From positions 12,405 to 76,404 of the forward strand of contig NZ_LACC01000025.1 in assembly GCF_000967965.1 (NCBI RefSeq): 64,000 nucleotides of DNA, given 5' to 3'. Origin of the DNA: Pseudomonas fluorescens. Its GTDB lineage: Bacteria; Pseudomonadota; Gammaproteobacteria; Pseudomonadales; Pseudomonadaceae. Each line of letters opens with the position of its first letter. The stretch's first letter is position 1. Below are positions 14,953-23,951 of this stretch, piece after piece. The position numbers were made by a program, and so were the translations under genes. The notes under the pieces were generated by a model. That model was not told the DNA's origin, did not search any database, and was given only the letters and a program-made list of their open reading frames with translations.

Positions 14953-16590
14953 ATGGCGACGTGCGGCGAAGTATTGGTCAAGTTACTCGAAAACTACGGG
15001 GTCGAGCAGGTGTTCGGCATTCCGGGGGTGCATACCGTGGAGCTGTATCGCGGGCTGGCCCGTTCGAGCATCAACCACGTCACGCCGCGCCACGAACAGG
15101 GCGCCGGTTTCATGGCCGACGGCTACGCCCGCACCAGCGGCAAACCGGGTGTGTGCTTCATCATCACCGGCCCTGGCATGACCAACATCACCACCGCCAT
15201 GGGCCAGGCCTATGCCGATTCGATCCCGATGCTGGTGATCTCCAGCGTGCAATCGCGCAGCCAGTTGGGCGGCGGTCGCGGCAAGCTGCATGAGCTGCCG
15301 AACCAGGGCGCACTGTGCGCCGGTGTCGCGGCGTTCTCCCACACCCTGATGTCGGCTTCCGAGCTGCCGGGCGTGTTGGCCCGTGCCTTTGCGCTGTTCC
15401 AGGCGGGCCGTCCGCGTCCGGTGCACATTGAAATTCCGCTGGATGTCCTGGTTGAAGAAGCCGACGACTTGCTCAGCAGCCTGCCGGTCAACATCGACCG
15501 CGCCGGTGCTTCGCCGAGCGCTGTGTCGCGCATGACCGAATTGCTGGCCGGCGCCAAGCGTCCGCTGATTCTCGCCGGTGGCGGCGCCATCGACGCGGCC
15601 GTCGAGCTGACTGAGCTGGCCGAATTGCTGGACGCGCCGGTCGCCCTGACCATCAATGCCAAGGGCATGCTCGCTTCCGGCCACCCACTGCTGATCGGCT
15701 CGACCCAAAGCCTGGTCGCCACCCGTGCATTGGTCGCCGAGGCCGACGTGGTACTGGCCATCGGCACCGAACTGGCCGAGACCGACTACGACGTGACCTT
15801 CGCCGGTGGCTTCGAAATTCCTGGCAAGTTGCTGCGCGTCGATATCGACCCGGACCAGACCGTGCGCAACTACCCGCCGCACGTGGCACTGGTGGCCGAC
15901 TCGCGCAACGCCGCCCAGGCTTTGCTCAGTGCCCTGTCGCACAAATCCCTGGCCGAGCGTCGCAACGATTGGGGCCAGGTGCGTGCCGCCCGTTTGCGTG
16001 AAGAACTGGCCGCGGCCTGGGACGCACCGACCCTGGCCCAGACCCGTTTCCTCGAAACCGTGCTGCATGAACTGCCGGACGCGGTGTTCGTCGGCGATTC
16101 GACCCAGCCGGTGTACACCGGCAACCTGACGTTCAACCCGGAGCGTCCGCGTCGCTGGTTCAACTCGTCTACTGGTTACGGCACCCTCGGCTACGCCTTG
16201 CCGGCGGCGATTGGCGCCTGGCTGGGTGGCCGCGTCGAAGGTGGCGCGCGTCCTCCGGTGGTGTGCCTGATCGGCGACGGCGGCCTGCAGTTCACCCTGC
16301 CGGAACTGGCCAGTGCCGTTGAAGCGCGCACCCCGGTGATCGTGCTGCTGTGGAATAACCAGGGCTACGAAGAGATCAAGAAATACATGGTCAACCGCGC
16401 CATCGAACCGGTGGGCGTGGACATCTACACCCCGGACTTCATCGGTGTAGCCAAGGCATTGGGTTGTGCTGCTGAAGCGGTCAGCAGTGTCGAGCAGCTG
16501 CGCGGCGCCTTGCGTGTGGCCACCGATCGCCAGGGGCCGACCCTGATTGAGATCGACCAGACCCAGTGGATGCAGGCGGTGTCGAAATGA
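14953..16590 (+). CDS. ThDP-dependent 2-ketoarginine decarboxylase-like enzyme
   Basis: This 545-residue thiamine-diphosphate enzyme has the acetolactate-synthase fold. The activating glutamate is Glu48 in TPRHEQGAGFMADGYAR, and the ThDP-magnesium motif runs from GDGGLQFTLPEL to LLWNNQGYEE. It most resembles proteins named 5-guanidino-2-oxopentanoate decarboxylase (AruI type), which turn 2-ketoarginine into 4-guanidinobutyraldehyde. The next gene is an aldehyde dehydrogenase that overlaps it by four bases, exactly what would be needed to oxidise that aldehyde. Acetolactate synthase is unlikely because there is no small-subunit gene. The ATG at MATCGEVLVK is chosen because the upstream frame is not family-like and GGGCAAAG is well placed. 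Confidence 0.75.
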   Translation: MATCGEVLVKLLENYGVEQVFGIPGVHTVELYRGLARSSINHVTPRHEQGAGFMADGYARTSGKPGVCFIITGPGMTNITTAMGQAYADSIPMLVISSVQSRSQLGGGRGKLHELPNQGALCAGVAAFSHTLMSASELPGVLARAFALFQAGRPRPVHIEIPLDVLVEEADDLLSSLPVNIDRAGASPSAVSRMTELLAGAKRPLILAGGGAIDAAVELTELAELLDAPVALTINAKGMLASGHPLLIGSTQSLVATRALVAEADVVLAIGTELAETDYDVTFAGGFEIPGKLLRVDIDPDQTVRNYPPHVALVADSRNAAQALLSALSHKSLAERRNDWGQVRAARLREELAAAWDAPTLAQTRFLETVLHELPDAVFVGDSTQPVYTGNLTFNPERPRRWFNSSTGYGTLGYALPAAIGAWLGGRVEGGARPPVVCLIGDGGLQFTLPELASAVEARTPVIVLLWNNQGYEEIKKYMVNRAIEPVGVDIYTPDFIGVAKALGCAAEAVSSVEQLRGALRVATDRQGPTLIEIDQTQWMQAVSK

Positions 16591-18035
16591 CTTTCCCTAC
16601 GACCCTGGATGGCCTGTACATCAACGGCCAATGGTCGGCCGGCAACGAACACCTGCGTGTGATCAACCCGGCGACCGAAGCCCTGTTGACCACCGTCAAT
16701 GGCGGCGATGAGCGCGCCGTTGATCAAGCCGTGAGCGCGGCGACCCAGGCGTTCGCCGACTGGTCGAAAACCACGGGCGTCGAACGCGGTGCGATTCTGC
16801 GCAAAATTGCCGTGGGCGTGCAGGCCAATCGTGAAAAGCTGATGCACTTGCAGTCGAGCAACAACGGCAAGCCGCAATTCGAAGCCGCAATCGACGTCGA
16901 TGACGTGATTGCCACGTTCGAGTATTACGCCAGTCTGGCCGAGGGGCTGGATGCGAAACAGGACTGCGCCATCGAGCTGCCGACCGACGATTTCAGCGCT
17001 CGCCTGCGCCGTGAGCCGTGTGGTGTGGTCGGCCTGATCGTGCCGTGGAATTTCCCGATGGTCACCACCGCGTGGAAACTCGCCCCGGCCCTGGCCGCCG
17101 GTTGCTGCGTGGTGCTCAAACCTTCGGAAGTGACGCCGCTGCCGGAGCTGGAACTGGCGGCGATCATTGCTGAAGCCGGGTTGCCAGCAGGCGTGTTCAA
17201 CCTGGTGTGCGGCACTGGCCTCGCGGTTGGCGCGCCCCTGTCGGCAGACTCGCGCATCGCGAAAATTTCCTTCACCGGCAGCAATGCGGTCGGCGTGCAG
17301 GTCATGCAACGGGCGGCGGAAACCGTCAAGGGCGTTAGCCTGGAACTGGGCGGCAAATCGTCGTTGCTGGTGCTGGCCGATGCCGATCTCGACCTGGCGG
17401 TGGAAGTGGCCTGTGGCGGTGGTTTCTTCAACGCCGGGCAGATGTGTTCCGCCACCAGCCGCGTGCTGGTCGCCGATGAACTGGCCGATGAATTCCTGAG
17501 CCGAGTGAAGGCTCGTGCCGAAACGATTCGCGTGGCTGACCCGTTCGACCCGAACGTGGAAATGGGCGCGCTGGTCAATCAGGCGCAATACCAGCGCGTG
17601 CTCGGTCACATCGATCGCGGTTTGAGCGCCGGCGCCAAGCTGGTTTGCGGTGGCAATCGCCCGGCCGACCTGCCGCGCGGATATTTTTTGCAGCCGACGG
17701 TGTTCACCGAAGTGCCCCTCGACAGTGCGCTGTGGTGTGAAGAGATTTTCGGCCCGGTGATCTGCGTGCGCAGTTTTGCCTCTGAAGCCGAGGCGATTGC
17801 CCTGGCCAACGACAGCCAGTTTGGCCTGGTCGCCAGTGTGGTGACGCGCAATGCCGAAACCGCCGACCGCGTCGCCAACGCTTTACAGGCGGGGCTTGTG
17901 TGGATCAACGCGCCGCAGGTGATCTTCCCGCAGACCGCCTGGGGCGGCTACAAGCAGAGCAGCATCGGCCGCGAATTGGGGCCGTGGGGCTTGCAGGCTT
18001 TCCAGGAAATCAAACACGTAATCCGGGCGGTCTGA
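16587..18035 (+). CDS. NAD(P)-dependent aldehyde dehydrogenase (BetB/guanidinobutyraldehyde type)
   Basis: The 482-residue protein has the full aldehyde dehydrogenase signature: VPWNFPMVT for cofactor binding, the glutamate in SLELGGKSSLL and the catalytic cysteine in FFNAGQMCSATSR. It is similar in look to betaine-aldehyde and aminoaldehyde dehydrogenases. The ATG overlaps the preceding TGA (ATGA), so the two genes are translationally coupled. With the preceding ThDP enzyme it would convert 4-guanidinobutyraldehyde to 4-guanidinobutyrate. Other amino-aldehydes from polyamine breakdown are plausible alternatives. Confidence 0.88.
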   Translation: MTFPTTLDGLYINGQWSAGNEHLRVINPATEALLTTVNGGDERAVDQAVSAATQAFADWSKTTGVERGAILRKIAVGVQANREKLMHLQSSNNGKPQFEAAIDVDDVIATFEYYASLAEGLDAKQDCAIELPTDDFSARLRREPCGVVGLIVPWNFPMVTTAWKLAPALAAGCCVVLKPSEVTPLPELELAAIIAEAGLPAGVFNLVCGTGLAVGAPLSADSRIAKISFTGSNAVGVQVMQRAAETVKGVSLELGGKSSLLVLADADLDLAVEVACGGGFFNAGQMCSATSRVLVADELADEFLSRVKARAETIRVADPFDPNVEMGALVNQAQYQRVLGHIDRGLSAGAKLVCGGNRPADLPRGYFLQPTVFTEVPLDSALWCEEIFGPVICVRSFASEAEAIALANDSQFGLVASVVTRNAETADRVANALQAGLVWINAPQVIFPQTAWGGYKQSSIGRELGPWGLQAFQEIKHVIRAV

Positions 18036-18054
18036 AGGCACGAAAAAGGTGAGC

Positions 18055-18077
18055 ACATGCCTCCTGTTGAGGCATGC
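18055..18077 (+). other. Hairpin after aldehyde dehydrogenase
   Basis: ATGCCTC-CTGTT-GAGGCAT forms a perfect seven-base stem about 20 bases after the stop codon. No T run follows, so it is at best a weak terminator or a processing or stability element before the ABC genes. Confidence 0.45.
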
Positions 18078-18232
18078 GCTGGCGTCATGGCTTCAATGAG
18101 TTTTTATCGATAGTCAGGTGTTTTACACGACCTCAGGATGAACTCGCTGGCTCAGCCAAGCCCCCGAAAATACGAGGGATAACGCTGATCCAGTCGCGCG
18201 GATGCAACAGTTTCGACCTGCCTCATACCTAC

Positions 18233-18240
18233 AAAAACAA
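18233..18240 (+). promoter_or_regulatory. Candidate Crc/Hfq (CA) motif before ABC binding protein
   Basis: AAAAACAA matches AANAANAA and lies immediately before the AGGGAG ribosome site. Confidence 0.45.
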
Positions 18241-18252
18241 AGGGAGTCCGTA

Positions 18253-19356
18253 ATGGGCGAGCATGATCTGAACAGACGTCAATTTATCAAGACCGTGGGC
18301 GTAGCCTCGGTTGCAGCGGCAGCCATGAGCATGCCGTTCATCAAAGCCAATGCCAGCGACACACGTTTTGCCGGCAAGACCCTGCGTTTGTTGACCTGGT
18401 CCGATGACACCGGCCTGGCTGCACTGCGCAACATCGCCGCGACCTTCGAAGACAAGTACGGCTGCAAGGTCATCGCCGACCGCACCGGCAGTACCTCGGA
18501 AATGGTCGCCAAACTCAAGGCCGGCGGTGATCGTCCGCAGTACGACATCATCACCCTGGCAGGTGTCGGCGCCGAAGGTCTGGCCGCCGCCAACCTGCTG
18601 GAAAAACCCGACCTCAACCGCATTCCCAACCTCGTCGATGTACCGGAGAAATACCGCACCGGGGCCAATGGTCACGGTATCGGTTACCTGCTGTGGTGCA
18701 ACAGCCTGGTCTATAGCACCCGCACCCAGAAACAAGCGCCGGACAGCTACGCGGCCCTGTGGGATCCAGAACTGGCCCCGAACATCTTCCTGCCGCCGCC
18801 GAACTGGACCGAGGCCATGGACCTGATCATCATCGCCGCCAAACTGGCCGGTGGTGACGAACACAACATCGAGCCTGGCTTCAAGAAACTCGCCGAGCTG
18901 AAAGATCGTGTGGTGACCCTGGGCGAAAACCCCAACCAGATCGCCGAACTGTTCCGCACCGGTTCCCTGGACATGGGGGGGCTGTACGCACCGGCCTTCT
19001 TCCCGAAACAGATCCGCGACCCGAACTACGGCCTGGGCGCCACGTTCGGCATGAAGGAAGGTTTCTACACCGACCTGATGCTCTCGGTAATGCCGAAGAA
19101 CCGTCCGGGCGATACCGACATGGCCTACGCCTTCATCAACCACTCTCTGGACCCGCTGGTGCAGGGCAAGATGGCTGAAGACATCTATAACGGCCCGGTC
19201 AACGCCAAGGCGATCATCTCCGCCGAAGCACGCAAGAGCCCGTACATCCTCACGCCGGAGCAGATTGCCGAGAAGGCGATCATGCACGACAACGCCTTCC
19301 TGGCGACTGTGCATGACCAATGGATTCGTCGTTACACGGAAATCTTTTCTTCCTGA
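18253..19356 (+). CDS. Polyamine-type ABC transporter substrate-binding protein
   Basis: The 367-residue periplasmic binding protein carries a twin-arginine-type leader (NRRQFIKTVG at residues 7-16, then a hydrophobic stretch ending near NASA-type residues). It belongs to the PotD/PotF-like extracellular solute-binding group (LRLLTWSDDTG opening the mature part). It would deliver a polyamine, guanidino compound or similar cation to the two permeases that follow. AGGGAG precedes the ATG. A long inverted repeat separates it from the permease gene, which may allow this protein to be made in excess, as often happens for binding proteins. Confidence 0.88.
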   Translation: MGEHDLNRRQFIKTVGVASVAAAAMSMPFIKANASDTRFAGKTLRLLTWSDDTGLAALRNIAATFEDKYGCKVIADRTGSTSEMVAKLKAGGDRPQYDIITLAGVGAEGLAAANLLEKPDLNRIPNLVDVPEKYRTGANGHGIGYLLWCNSLVYSTRTQKQAPDSYAALWDPELAPNIFLPPPNWTEAMDLIIIAAKLAGGDEHNIEPGFKKLAELKDRVVTLGENPNQIAELFRTGSLDMGGLYAPAFFPKQIRDPNYGLGATFGMKEGFYTDLMLSVMPKNRPGDTDMAYAFINHSLDPLVQGKMAEDIYNGPVNAKAIISAEARKSPYILTPEQIAEKAIMHDNAFLATVHDQWIRRYTEIFSS

Positions 19357-19377
19357 TTTCTGAGGTTCAAAGATCTT

Positions 19378-19509
19378 TTGTGGCGAGGGGGCTTGCTCCC
19401 GCTCGGCTGCGCAGCAGCCGCAAAACCAGGCACTGCGATCCATCTGGATCAACGCGGTGAGTGATTGGGGCCGCTTCGCGACCCAGCGGGAGCAAGCTCC
19501 CTCGCCACA
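19378..19509. repeat. MITE-like long inverted repeat, copy 3
   Basis: The arms are TGTGGCGAGGGGGCTTGCTC and its complement, a GCTCC variant of the other copies. It lies between the binding-protein and permease genes of one operon, 22 bases after the former's stop. Confidence 0.85.
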
Positions 19510-19561
19510 GGTTCTTGCTCAATCTCAGTCTTGCTGCTTTCCATTGACGAGACCCTTTGCT

Positions 19562-20470
19562 ATGGAACACCAACCTCTGACTCATCCGGTGAGTGCCGCC
19601 CCCGTGCGCGCCGCTCGGGGTGTTTCGCCAACGACGCGCGCCTGGCTTTTCCTCTCGCCGTCGATGCTGTTTCTTGGCGTACTGATTGCCGCGAGCCTGC
19701 TGGTACTGCGCATGAGCGTGGGCACCAAAGGCGCGGAATGGTCCGGGTTCAGCCTGGCCAGTTACGCCCAGTTGCTGGAACCCTATTATCTCAAGTCGCT
19801 GATGCTGACCCTGCGCCTGGCGCTGATCAGCGCGGTGATCGCAGTGATCCTGGCGATCCCGGTGGCCTACACCATGTCGCGCCTGACCTCGCCGTTCGTG
19901 CGGCGGATCTTCCTGGCGGCGGTGTTGCTGCCATTGCTGGTCAACCTGCTGCTGCAAAGCTACGGCTGGCTGGTGATCCTCGGCCCCGGTGGCATGCTCA
20001 ACCAGACCCTGATGGGCCTGGGCCTGATCAAGCGCCCGATCATGCTGTTGTACAACCAGAACGGTGTGTTGATGGGCCTGGTGCAAACCGCCTTCCCGCT
20101 GGCCGTGTTGCCGATTGCCAGCGCCATGCGCGGCGTCGCCCGCAGTTACGAAGAAGCTGCCGCCACCCTCGGCGCCAGTCGCTTCCAGGTGTTCCGCCAG
20201 GTGGTATTGCCGATGAGTCTGCCGGGGATCATTACCGGTGCGACCCTGGTGTTCGCCTACAACGCCAGCAGTTTCGTGGTGCCTTTACTGCTCGGTGGCC
20301 GGCGCGTGCCGATGCTGGCGGTGATGGTGCATGACCAGATCGCCCCGCTGATGAACTGGCCCGCCGCATCCGCTGCCGGTGTGGTGCTGATCGTCACCAC
20401 CCTCGCGATCATGACCTTGTCCGAATACATCACTGGCCGTCGTCGCCGCATGCTGGAGGCTTCGCAATGA
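19562..20470 (+). CDS. ABC transporter permease (PotB/PotH-like)
   Basis: The 302-residue inner-membrane protein has about six helices and the EAA loop that contacts the ATPase (EEAAATLGASRFQVFRQVV near residue 200). It belongs to the spermidine/putrescine permease family. The ATG at MEHQPLTHP is chosen because the upstream frame lies inside the repeat. It overlaps the second permease gene by four bases (ATGA). Confidence 0.88.
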   Translation: MEHQPLTHPVSAAPVRAARGVSPTTRAWLFLSPSMLFLGVLIAASLLVLRMSVGTKGAEWSGFSLASYAQLLEPYYLKSLMLTLRLALISAVIAVILAIPVAYTMSRLTSPFVRRIFLAAVLLPLLVNLLLQSYGWLVILGPGGMLNQTLMGLGLIKRPIMLLYNQNGVLMGLVQTAFPLAVLPIASAMRGVARSYEEAAATLGASRFQVFRQVVLPMSLPGIITGATLVFAYNASSFVVPLLLGGRRVPMLAVMVHDQIAPLMNWPAASAAGVVLIVTTLAIMTLSEYITGRRRRMLEASQ

Positions 20471-21315
20471 GTACCCTGATCAAGAAGCGCCAGTCGCTGT
20501 TGCCGGGTGATACCGGCAAGTTTGCCGGCATCCTTTCGGGCTTCATCCTGCTGCTGGCGGTACTGCCGATCCTGACCATGATCGTCATGTCGTTCAGCGG
20601 CGCGTCGAACCTCGACTTCCCGCCGAGCAGCTACAGCCTGCAATGGTACAAGGCCGCCTGGCACACCTTCGTGTCGCCGGACGCCAGCGATGTGCTGAGC
20701 CTGGGCAAAGCCATGTCCACCAGCCTGATGGTGTCCTGCCTGACCATGGTCTTCGCGACCATCATCGCGGTGCCGGCGGCGTATGCCCTGACCCGTTGCG
20801 AGTTCCGTGGCAAGGCCGTGGCCCTGCAATTGATGTCGTTGCCACTGGTGTTCCCGATGGTGGTATTGGGGCTGGCGTTGCTGCTGGTGTTCGACAGCCT
20901 GCCGTTCCAGATGACCACCTCGCGCCTGGTGATTGCCCACGTGATCCTCGCGTTGCCGTTCGTGGTGAAGAACTGCACGGCGGCGATGCTCTCCATCGGC
21001 AGCGAAGTCGAAGAGGCCGCGCAAATGCTCGGTGCTTCACCGCTGCGGGCGATTGTCGATGTGGTGGTGCCGTTGATGAAGTCGGGGATCCTGGCGGGCA
21101 TGCTGCTGGCGTTCATCGTCTCGTTCAACGAATTCACCGTGACCTATTTCCTCTACACCATCGACGTCATGACCGTGCCGATCTGGATGTACAGCCGCAC
21201 CGTGTCTTCGCTCGACCCAACCGTATTTTCGTTTGCCGTGCTGATCGCGCTGATCGACTTCGTCCTGATCTGGGCGCTGGAGAAGCTAGTCGGTGAAGGT
21301 GGCGTTTCGTTCTAG
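20467..21315 (+). CDS. ABC transporter permease (PotC/PotI-like)
   Basis: The 282-residue partner of the preceding permease has about six helices and the EAA loop EEAAQMLGASPLRAIVDVVV near residue 180. Together the two would form the heterodimeric membrane channel. Its ATG overlaps the previous stop, so both are coupled. Confidence 0.88.
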   Translation: MSTLIKKRQSLLPGDTGKFAGILSGFILLLAVLPILTMIVMSFSGASNLDFPPSSYSLQWYKAAWHTFVSPDASDVLSLGKAMSTSLMVSCLTMVFATIIAVPAAYALTRCEFRGKAVALQLMSLPLVFPMVVLGLALLLVFDSLPFQMTTSRLVIAHVILALPFVVKNCTAAMLSIGSEVEEAAQMLGASPLRAIVDVVVPLMKSGILAGMLLAFIVSFNEFTVTYFLYTIDVMTVPIWMYSRTVSSLDPTVFSFAVLIALIDFVLIWALEKLVGEGGVSF

Positions 21316-21337
21316 CTTCTGCCTGGAGGTGCCTGCG

Positions 21338-21432
21338 CTCGATCATGCTGCGTTAAAAGTCAGCTCAGAATGCTCATTGACTAAAGTCAACTCCGCTTCT
21401 TCGCAGACTTTTGCCTTGCCTGATCTTCGCTC
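21338..21432. repeat. Large imperfect palindrome inside ABC operon
   Basis: The centre is the perfect palindrome TTGACT-AA-AGTCAA (21377-21390). Further out, AAAAGTC (21355-21361) pairs with GACTTTT (21406-21412) and CGATCA (21340-21345) with TGATC (21421-21425), all around one axis at 21383.5. I believe related sequences occur elsewhere in pseudomonads, but cannot check this. Confidence 0.6.
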
Positions 21433-21473
21433 GGCGACCACCAGCCAGAACCTTTATTCTTGAGGTGATTCAC

Positions 21474-22529
21474 ATGTCTGGTCTGATTCTGGAAAACGTC
21501 GAGAAACATTACGGCTCGACCTGCGCGGTAACGGATGTGAACCTACATTTGCCCGAGGGCAAACTGGTATGTTTCCTCGGCCCTTCGGGCTGCGGCAAAA
21601 CCACTTTGCTGCGCATGATCGCCGGCCTTGAAACCCTGACCGGCGGCGAGATCCGCCTGGACGGCGAAGACATCGGCAACACCCCGGCGCACCTGCGCAA
21701 CTTCGGCATGGTGTTCCAGTCCCTGGCGTTGTTTCCGCACATGACTGTGGGCGAGAACATCGCCTATCCGCTGAAACTGCGCGGGGTCAGCAAGGCTGAC
21801 CAGCAGGCGCGGGTGGTGGAGTTGCTGGAACTGATCCAGCTGCAAGCGATGATCAATCGTCCGGTGGCCAAGCTGTCCGGCGGCCAACGCCAGCGCGTGG
21901 CGATTGCCCGGGCGATTGCCTCGCACCCGAAAATCCTTCTGCTCGATGAACCGTTGTCGGCGCTGGACGCCAAGCTGCGCGAGTCGATGCAGGTGGAAAT
22001 CCGTCAACTGCAACAACGCCTGAACATCACCACCATCATGGTGACCCACGACCAGCGCGAGGCCATGACCATGGCCGATATCGTGGTCGTATTGGGTGAG
22101 CACAAGGTGCAGCAGGTGGGCACGCCGATCGAGATCTACCGGCACCCGGCCAACGAGTTCGTCGCGGATTTCATCGGCTCGGGCAACATCTTCCCGGCCA
22201 CGGTGCTGGGTAACGGCAAGGTCAGCTTGCCGGGCGGCGATGCGCTGCAAGTACCGATCTGCAGCAGCATTGTGGCCGGTGAAAAGGTGAAGATGCTGAT
22301 TCGCCCGGAAGACCTGCAACTGTCGGCTCCGCAGGCGACAGCGGGCAACCGTCTACTGGGCAAAGTGACCTTCGTGCGCGATATCGGCGCGACCATCGAG
22401 ACCACGGTGGAGTGTTCCGGGGTGTCGTTTACCGCGCTGAGCACGCCTTGCCAGGGCTTTGGCCTGAGTGTTGGTCACCCGGTGTCGGTGACCTTGCCGG
22501 TGGAGGCCTGCCGGGTACTTGGGGCCTGA
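21474..22529 (+). CDS. ABC transporter ATP-binding protein (PotA-like)
   Basis: The 351-residue ATPase has the Walker A GPSGCGKT (residues 36-43), the signature LSGGQRQRVAIARAI and the Walker B ILLLDEPLSALD, followed by a C-terminal TOBE domain (RPEDLQLS). It energises the preceding permease pair. The start is the ATG at MSGLILENVE with TGAGG upstream. It is separated from the permease gene by 158 bases holding a large palindrome. Confidence 0.92.
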   Translation: MSGLILENVEKHYGSTCAVTDVNLHLPEGKLVCFLGPSGCGKTTLLRMIAGLETLTGGEIRLDGEDIGNTPAHLRNFGMVFQSLALFPHMTVGENIAYPLKLRGVSKADQQARVVELLELIQLQAMINRPVAKLSGGQRQRVAIARAIASHPKILLLDEPLSALDAKLRESMQVEIRQLQQRLNITTIMVTHDQREAMTMADIVVVLGEHKVQQVGTPIEIYRHPANEFVADFIGSGNIFPATVLGNGKVSLPGGDALQVPICSSIVAGEKVKMLIRPEDLQLSAPQATAGNRLLGKVTFVRDIGATIETTVECSGVSFTALSTPCQGFGLSVGHPVSVTLPVEACRVLGA

Positions 22530-22553
22530 TCCGGATTTGATGTTGGCCTCACT

Positions 22554-22658
22554 GGCCTCATCGCGAGCAGGCTCGCTCCTACAGTTGATCTGAAGTGTTC
22601 ACAAGTATTGTGTTCGCAGGAGATCCAATGTGGGAGCGAGCCTGCTCGCGATGAGGCC
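22554..22658. repeat. REP doublet
   Basis: Inverted arms GGCCTCATCGCGAGCAGGCT and its complement, ending GCGATGAGGCC, are about 40 bases apart, between convergent genes. Confidence 0.85.
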
Positions 22659-22682
22659 GGTACTGGCTGCAAAAAAGCCGGA

Positions 22683-23612
22683 TCAGACCGACAAGCGCAA
22701 CCGCGCCAGATCCCGCAACGGCGGAGCCCCGAACAACCGGCTGTACTCCCGGCTGAACTGCGACGGACTTTCATACCCGACCCGATACCCCGCCGCCGAA
22801 GCTTCCAGCCCTTCGGCCAGCATCAACCGCCGTGCTTCCTGCAGGCGCAACTGCTTCTGATACTGCAACGGACTCATCGCCGTCATCGCCTTGAAGCGGT
22901 GATGCAGCGTCGACACGCTCAGGTTCACTTCCTTGGCCAAATCATCAATGCGCAACGGCTGTTCAAAATTGCTGTTGAGCCATTTGATCGCCTGGCTGAT
23001 GCGATGGCTCTGGCTGTTGGCGATGGCGATTTCGTATAGCCGATGCCCCTGTTTGCTGCGCAACAGGCGATAGAGGATCTCCCGGCGAATCAGCGGCGCG
23101 AGCATGGCGATGTCTTTTGGCGTGTCCAGCAACCGTGCCAGACGCAGCACCGCATCAAGCATGGCGGTGTCGAGTTTTTCGACATACAGCCCGCGCCCGG
23201 TCGGCCGGGAAGGCACGCCGAGAGGCCCGGCGTCGGCGATCAGTGCGGTGATTTCCGCCGGGTCGATGTCCAGGCGCAAGGCCAGGATCGGTTCCTCAGG
23301 CGAGACATCCACCACCCGTCCACTGAGCGGCATCGAGACCGAGACCACCAGGTAGTTCAACGGGTCGTAGTTGAAGTACTCGTTGGCCAACTGAACTTCC
23401 TTGCGCCCCTGGGCCATGATGCACAGCGCCGGTTGCGCGAGCACCGGGGCGAACTCGTGGGACTGGCTGTGGCGTGACATGAATAGCGAGCCGATGGCCG
23501 TGGCATAACTGCCATCTTCGGCGGTGTTGCGGCGAATGATCGCCGCCAGTTCCGCACGCTGCTTTTCCATGTCGGTGTCCAGCGGGGCTTGAAAGTGATC
23601 GAGCGACGACAT
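22683..23612 (-). CDS. AraC-type transcriptional regulator
   Basis: The 309-residue protein has an N-terminal AraC_N-type ligand domain (PALCIMAQGRKEVQL, then VSVSMPLSGRV) and a C-terminal double helix-turn-helix (RIDDLAKEVNLSVSTLHHRF, SAAGYRVGYESPSQFSREY). In this window's annotation the start is the ATG of MSSLDHFQ, because GAGG lies nine bases upstream. An ATG three codons earlier abuts the GAGG. The target is unknown. It faces a monooxygenase-type gene across about 340 bases, so that gene is a candidate. Confidence 0.82.
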   Translation of the reverse strand: MSSLDHFQAPLDTDMEKQRAELAAIIRRNTAEDGSYATAIGSLFMSRHSQSHEFAPVLAQPALCIMAQGRKEVQLANEYFNYDPLNYLVVSVSMPLSGRVVDVSPEEPILALRLDIDPAEITALIADAGPLGVPSRPTGRGLYVEKLDTAMLDAVLRLARLLDTPKDIAMLAPLIRREILYRLLRSKQGHRLYEIAIANSQSHRISQAIKWLNSNFEQPLRIDDLAKEVNLSVSTLHHRFKAMTAMSPLQYQKQLRLQEARRLMLAEGLEASAAGYRVGYESPSQFSREYSRLFGAPPLRDLARLRLSV

Positions 23613-23951
23613 GCGAGGCATCCTCGGCAAGGCATGGAAGGAATGGAGCAGAGCATAAGTTTGTGCAAGTGGCAGCGGTAGACACATCCTGTCAGATGCT
23701 TGCCTGATTCTGCTCGGGGTCGACCGGCGGTGTAGCCACTAGAGCCTTGTGCCGCAAGAACTTGCTTGAAACTCGTGTGGCAGAACCGTGACAGGGTTTT
23801 ACAGCTTGTTACAGGCTGGCGATGCAGTTTCGCAGGATTGTGCAACGCGCCGGCAGGAATCGACTAACGAGACAGGCGTCGCGGCCCTTAACCTTTGATC
23901 CTGTCGCAGCCCGTCCCCCGGCTGCCACGCGACTCCCCGGGAGGGTTGAAC
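23613..23951. other. Divergent intergenic region
   Basis: These 339 bases separate the AraC gene from the antibiotic-biosynthesis-monooxygenase gene and hold no convincing gene. The only structure I see is a weak dyad (AAGAACTTGCTT, 23757-23768). Confidence 0.5.

Noticed and set aside
14983..16068. Open frame antisense to the ThDP enzyme
   Set aside because: The real gene has clear ThDP motifs; the antisense product has none.
18055..18077. Rho-independent terminator after the aldehyde dehydrogenase gene
   Set aside because: The stem is perfect but no T run follows within 15 bases, so I list it only as a hairpin.
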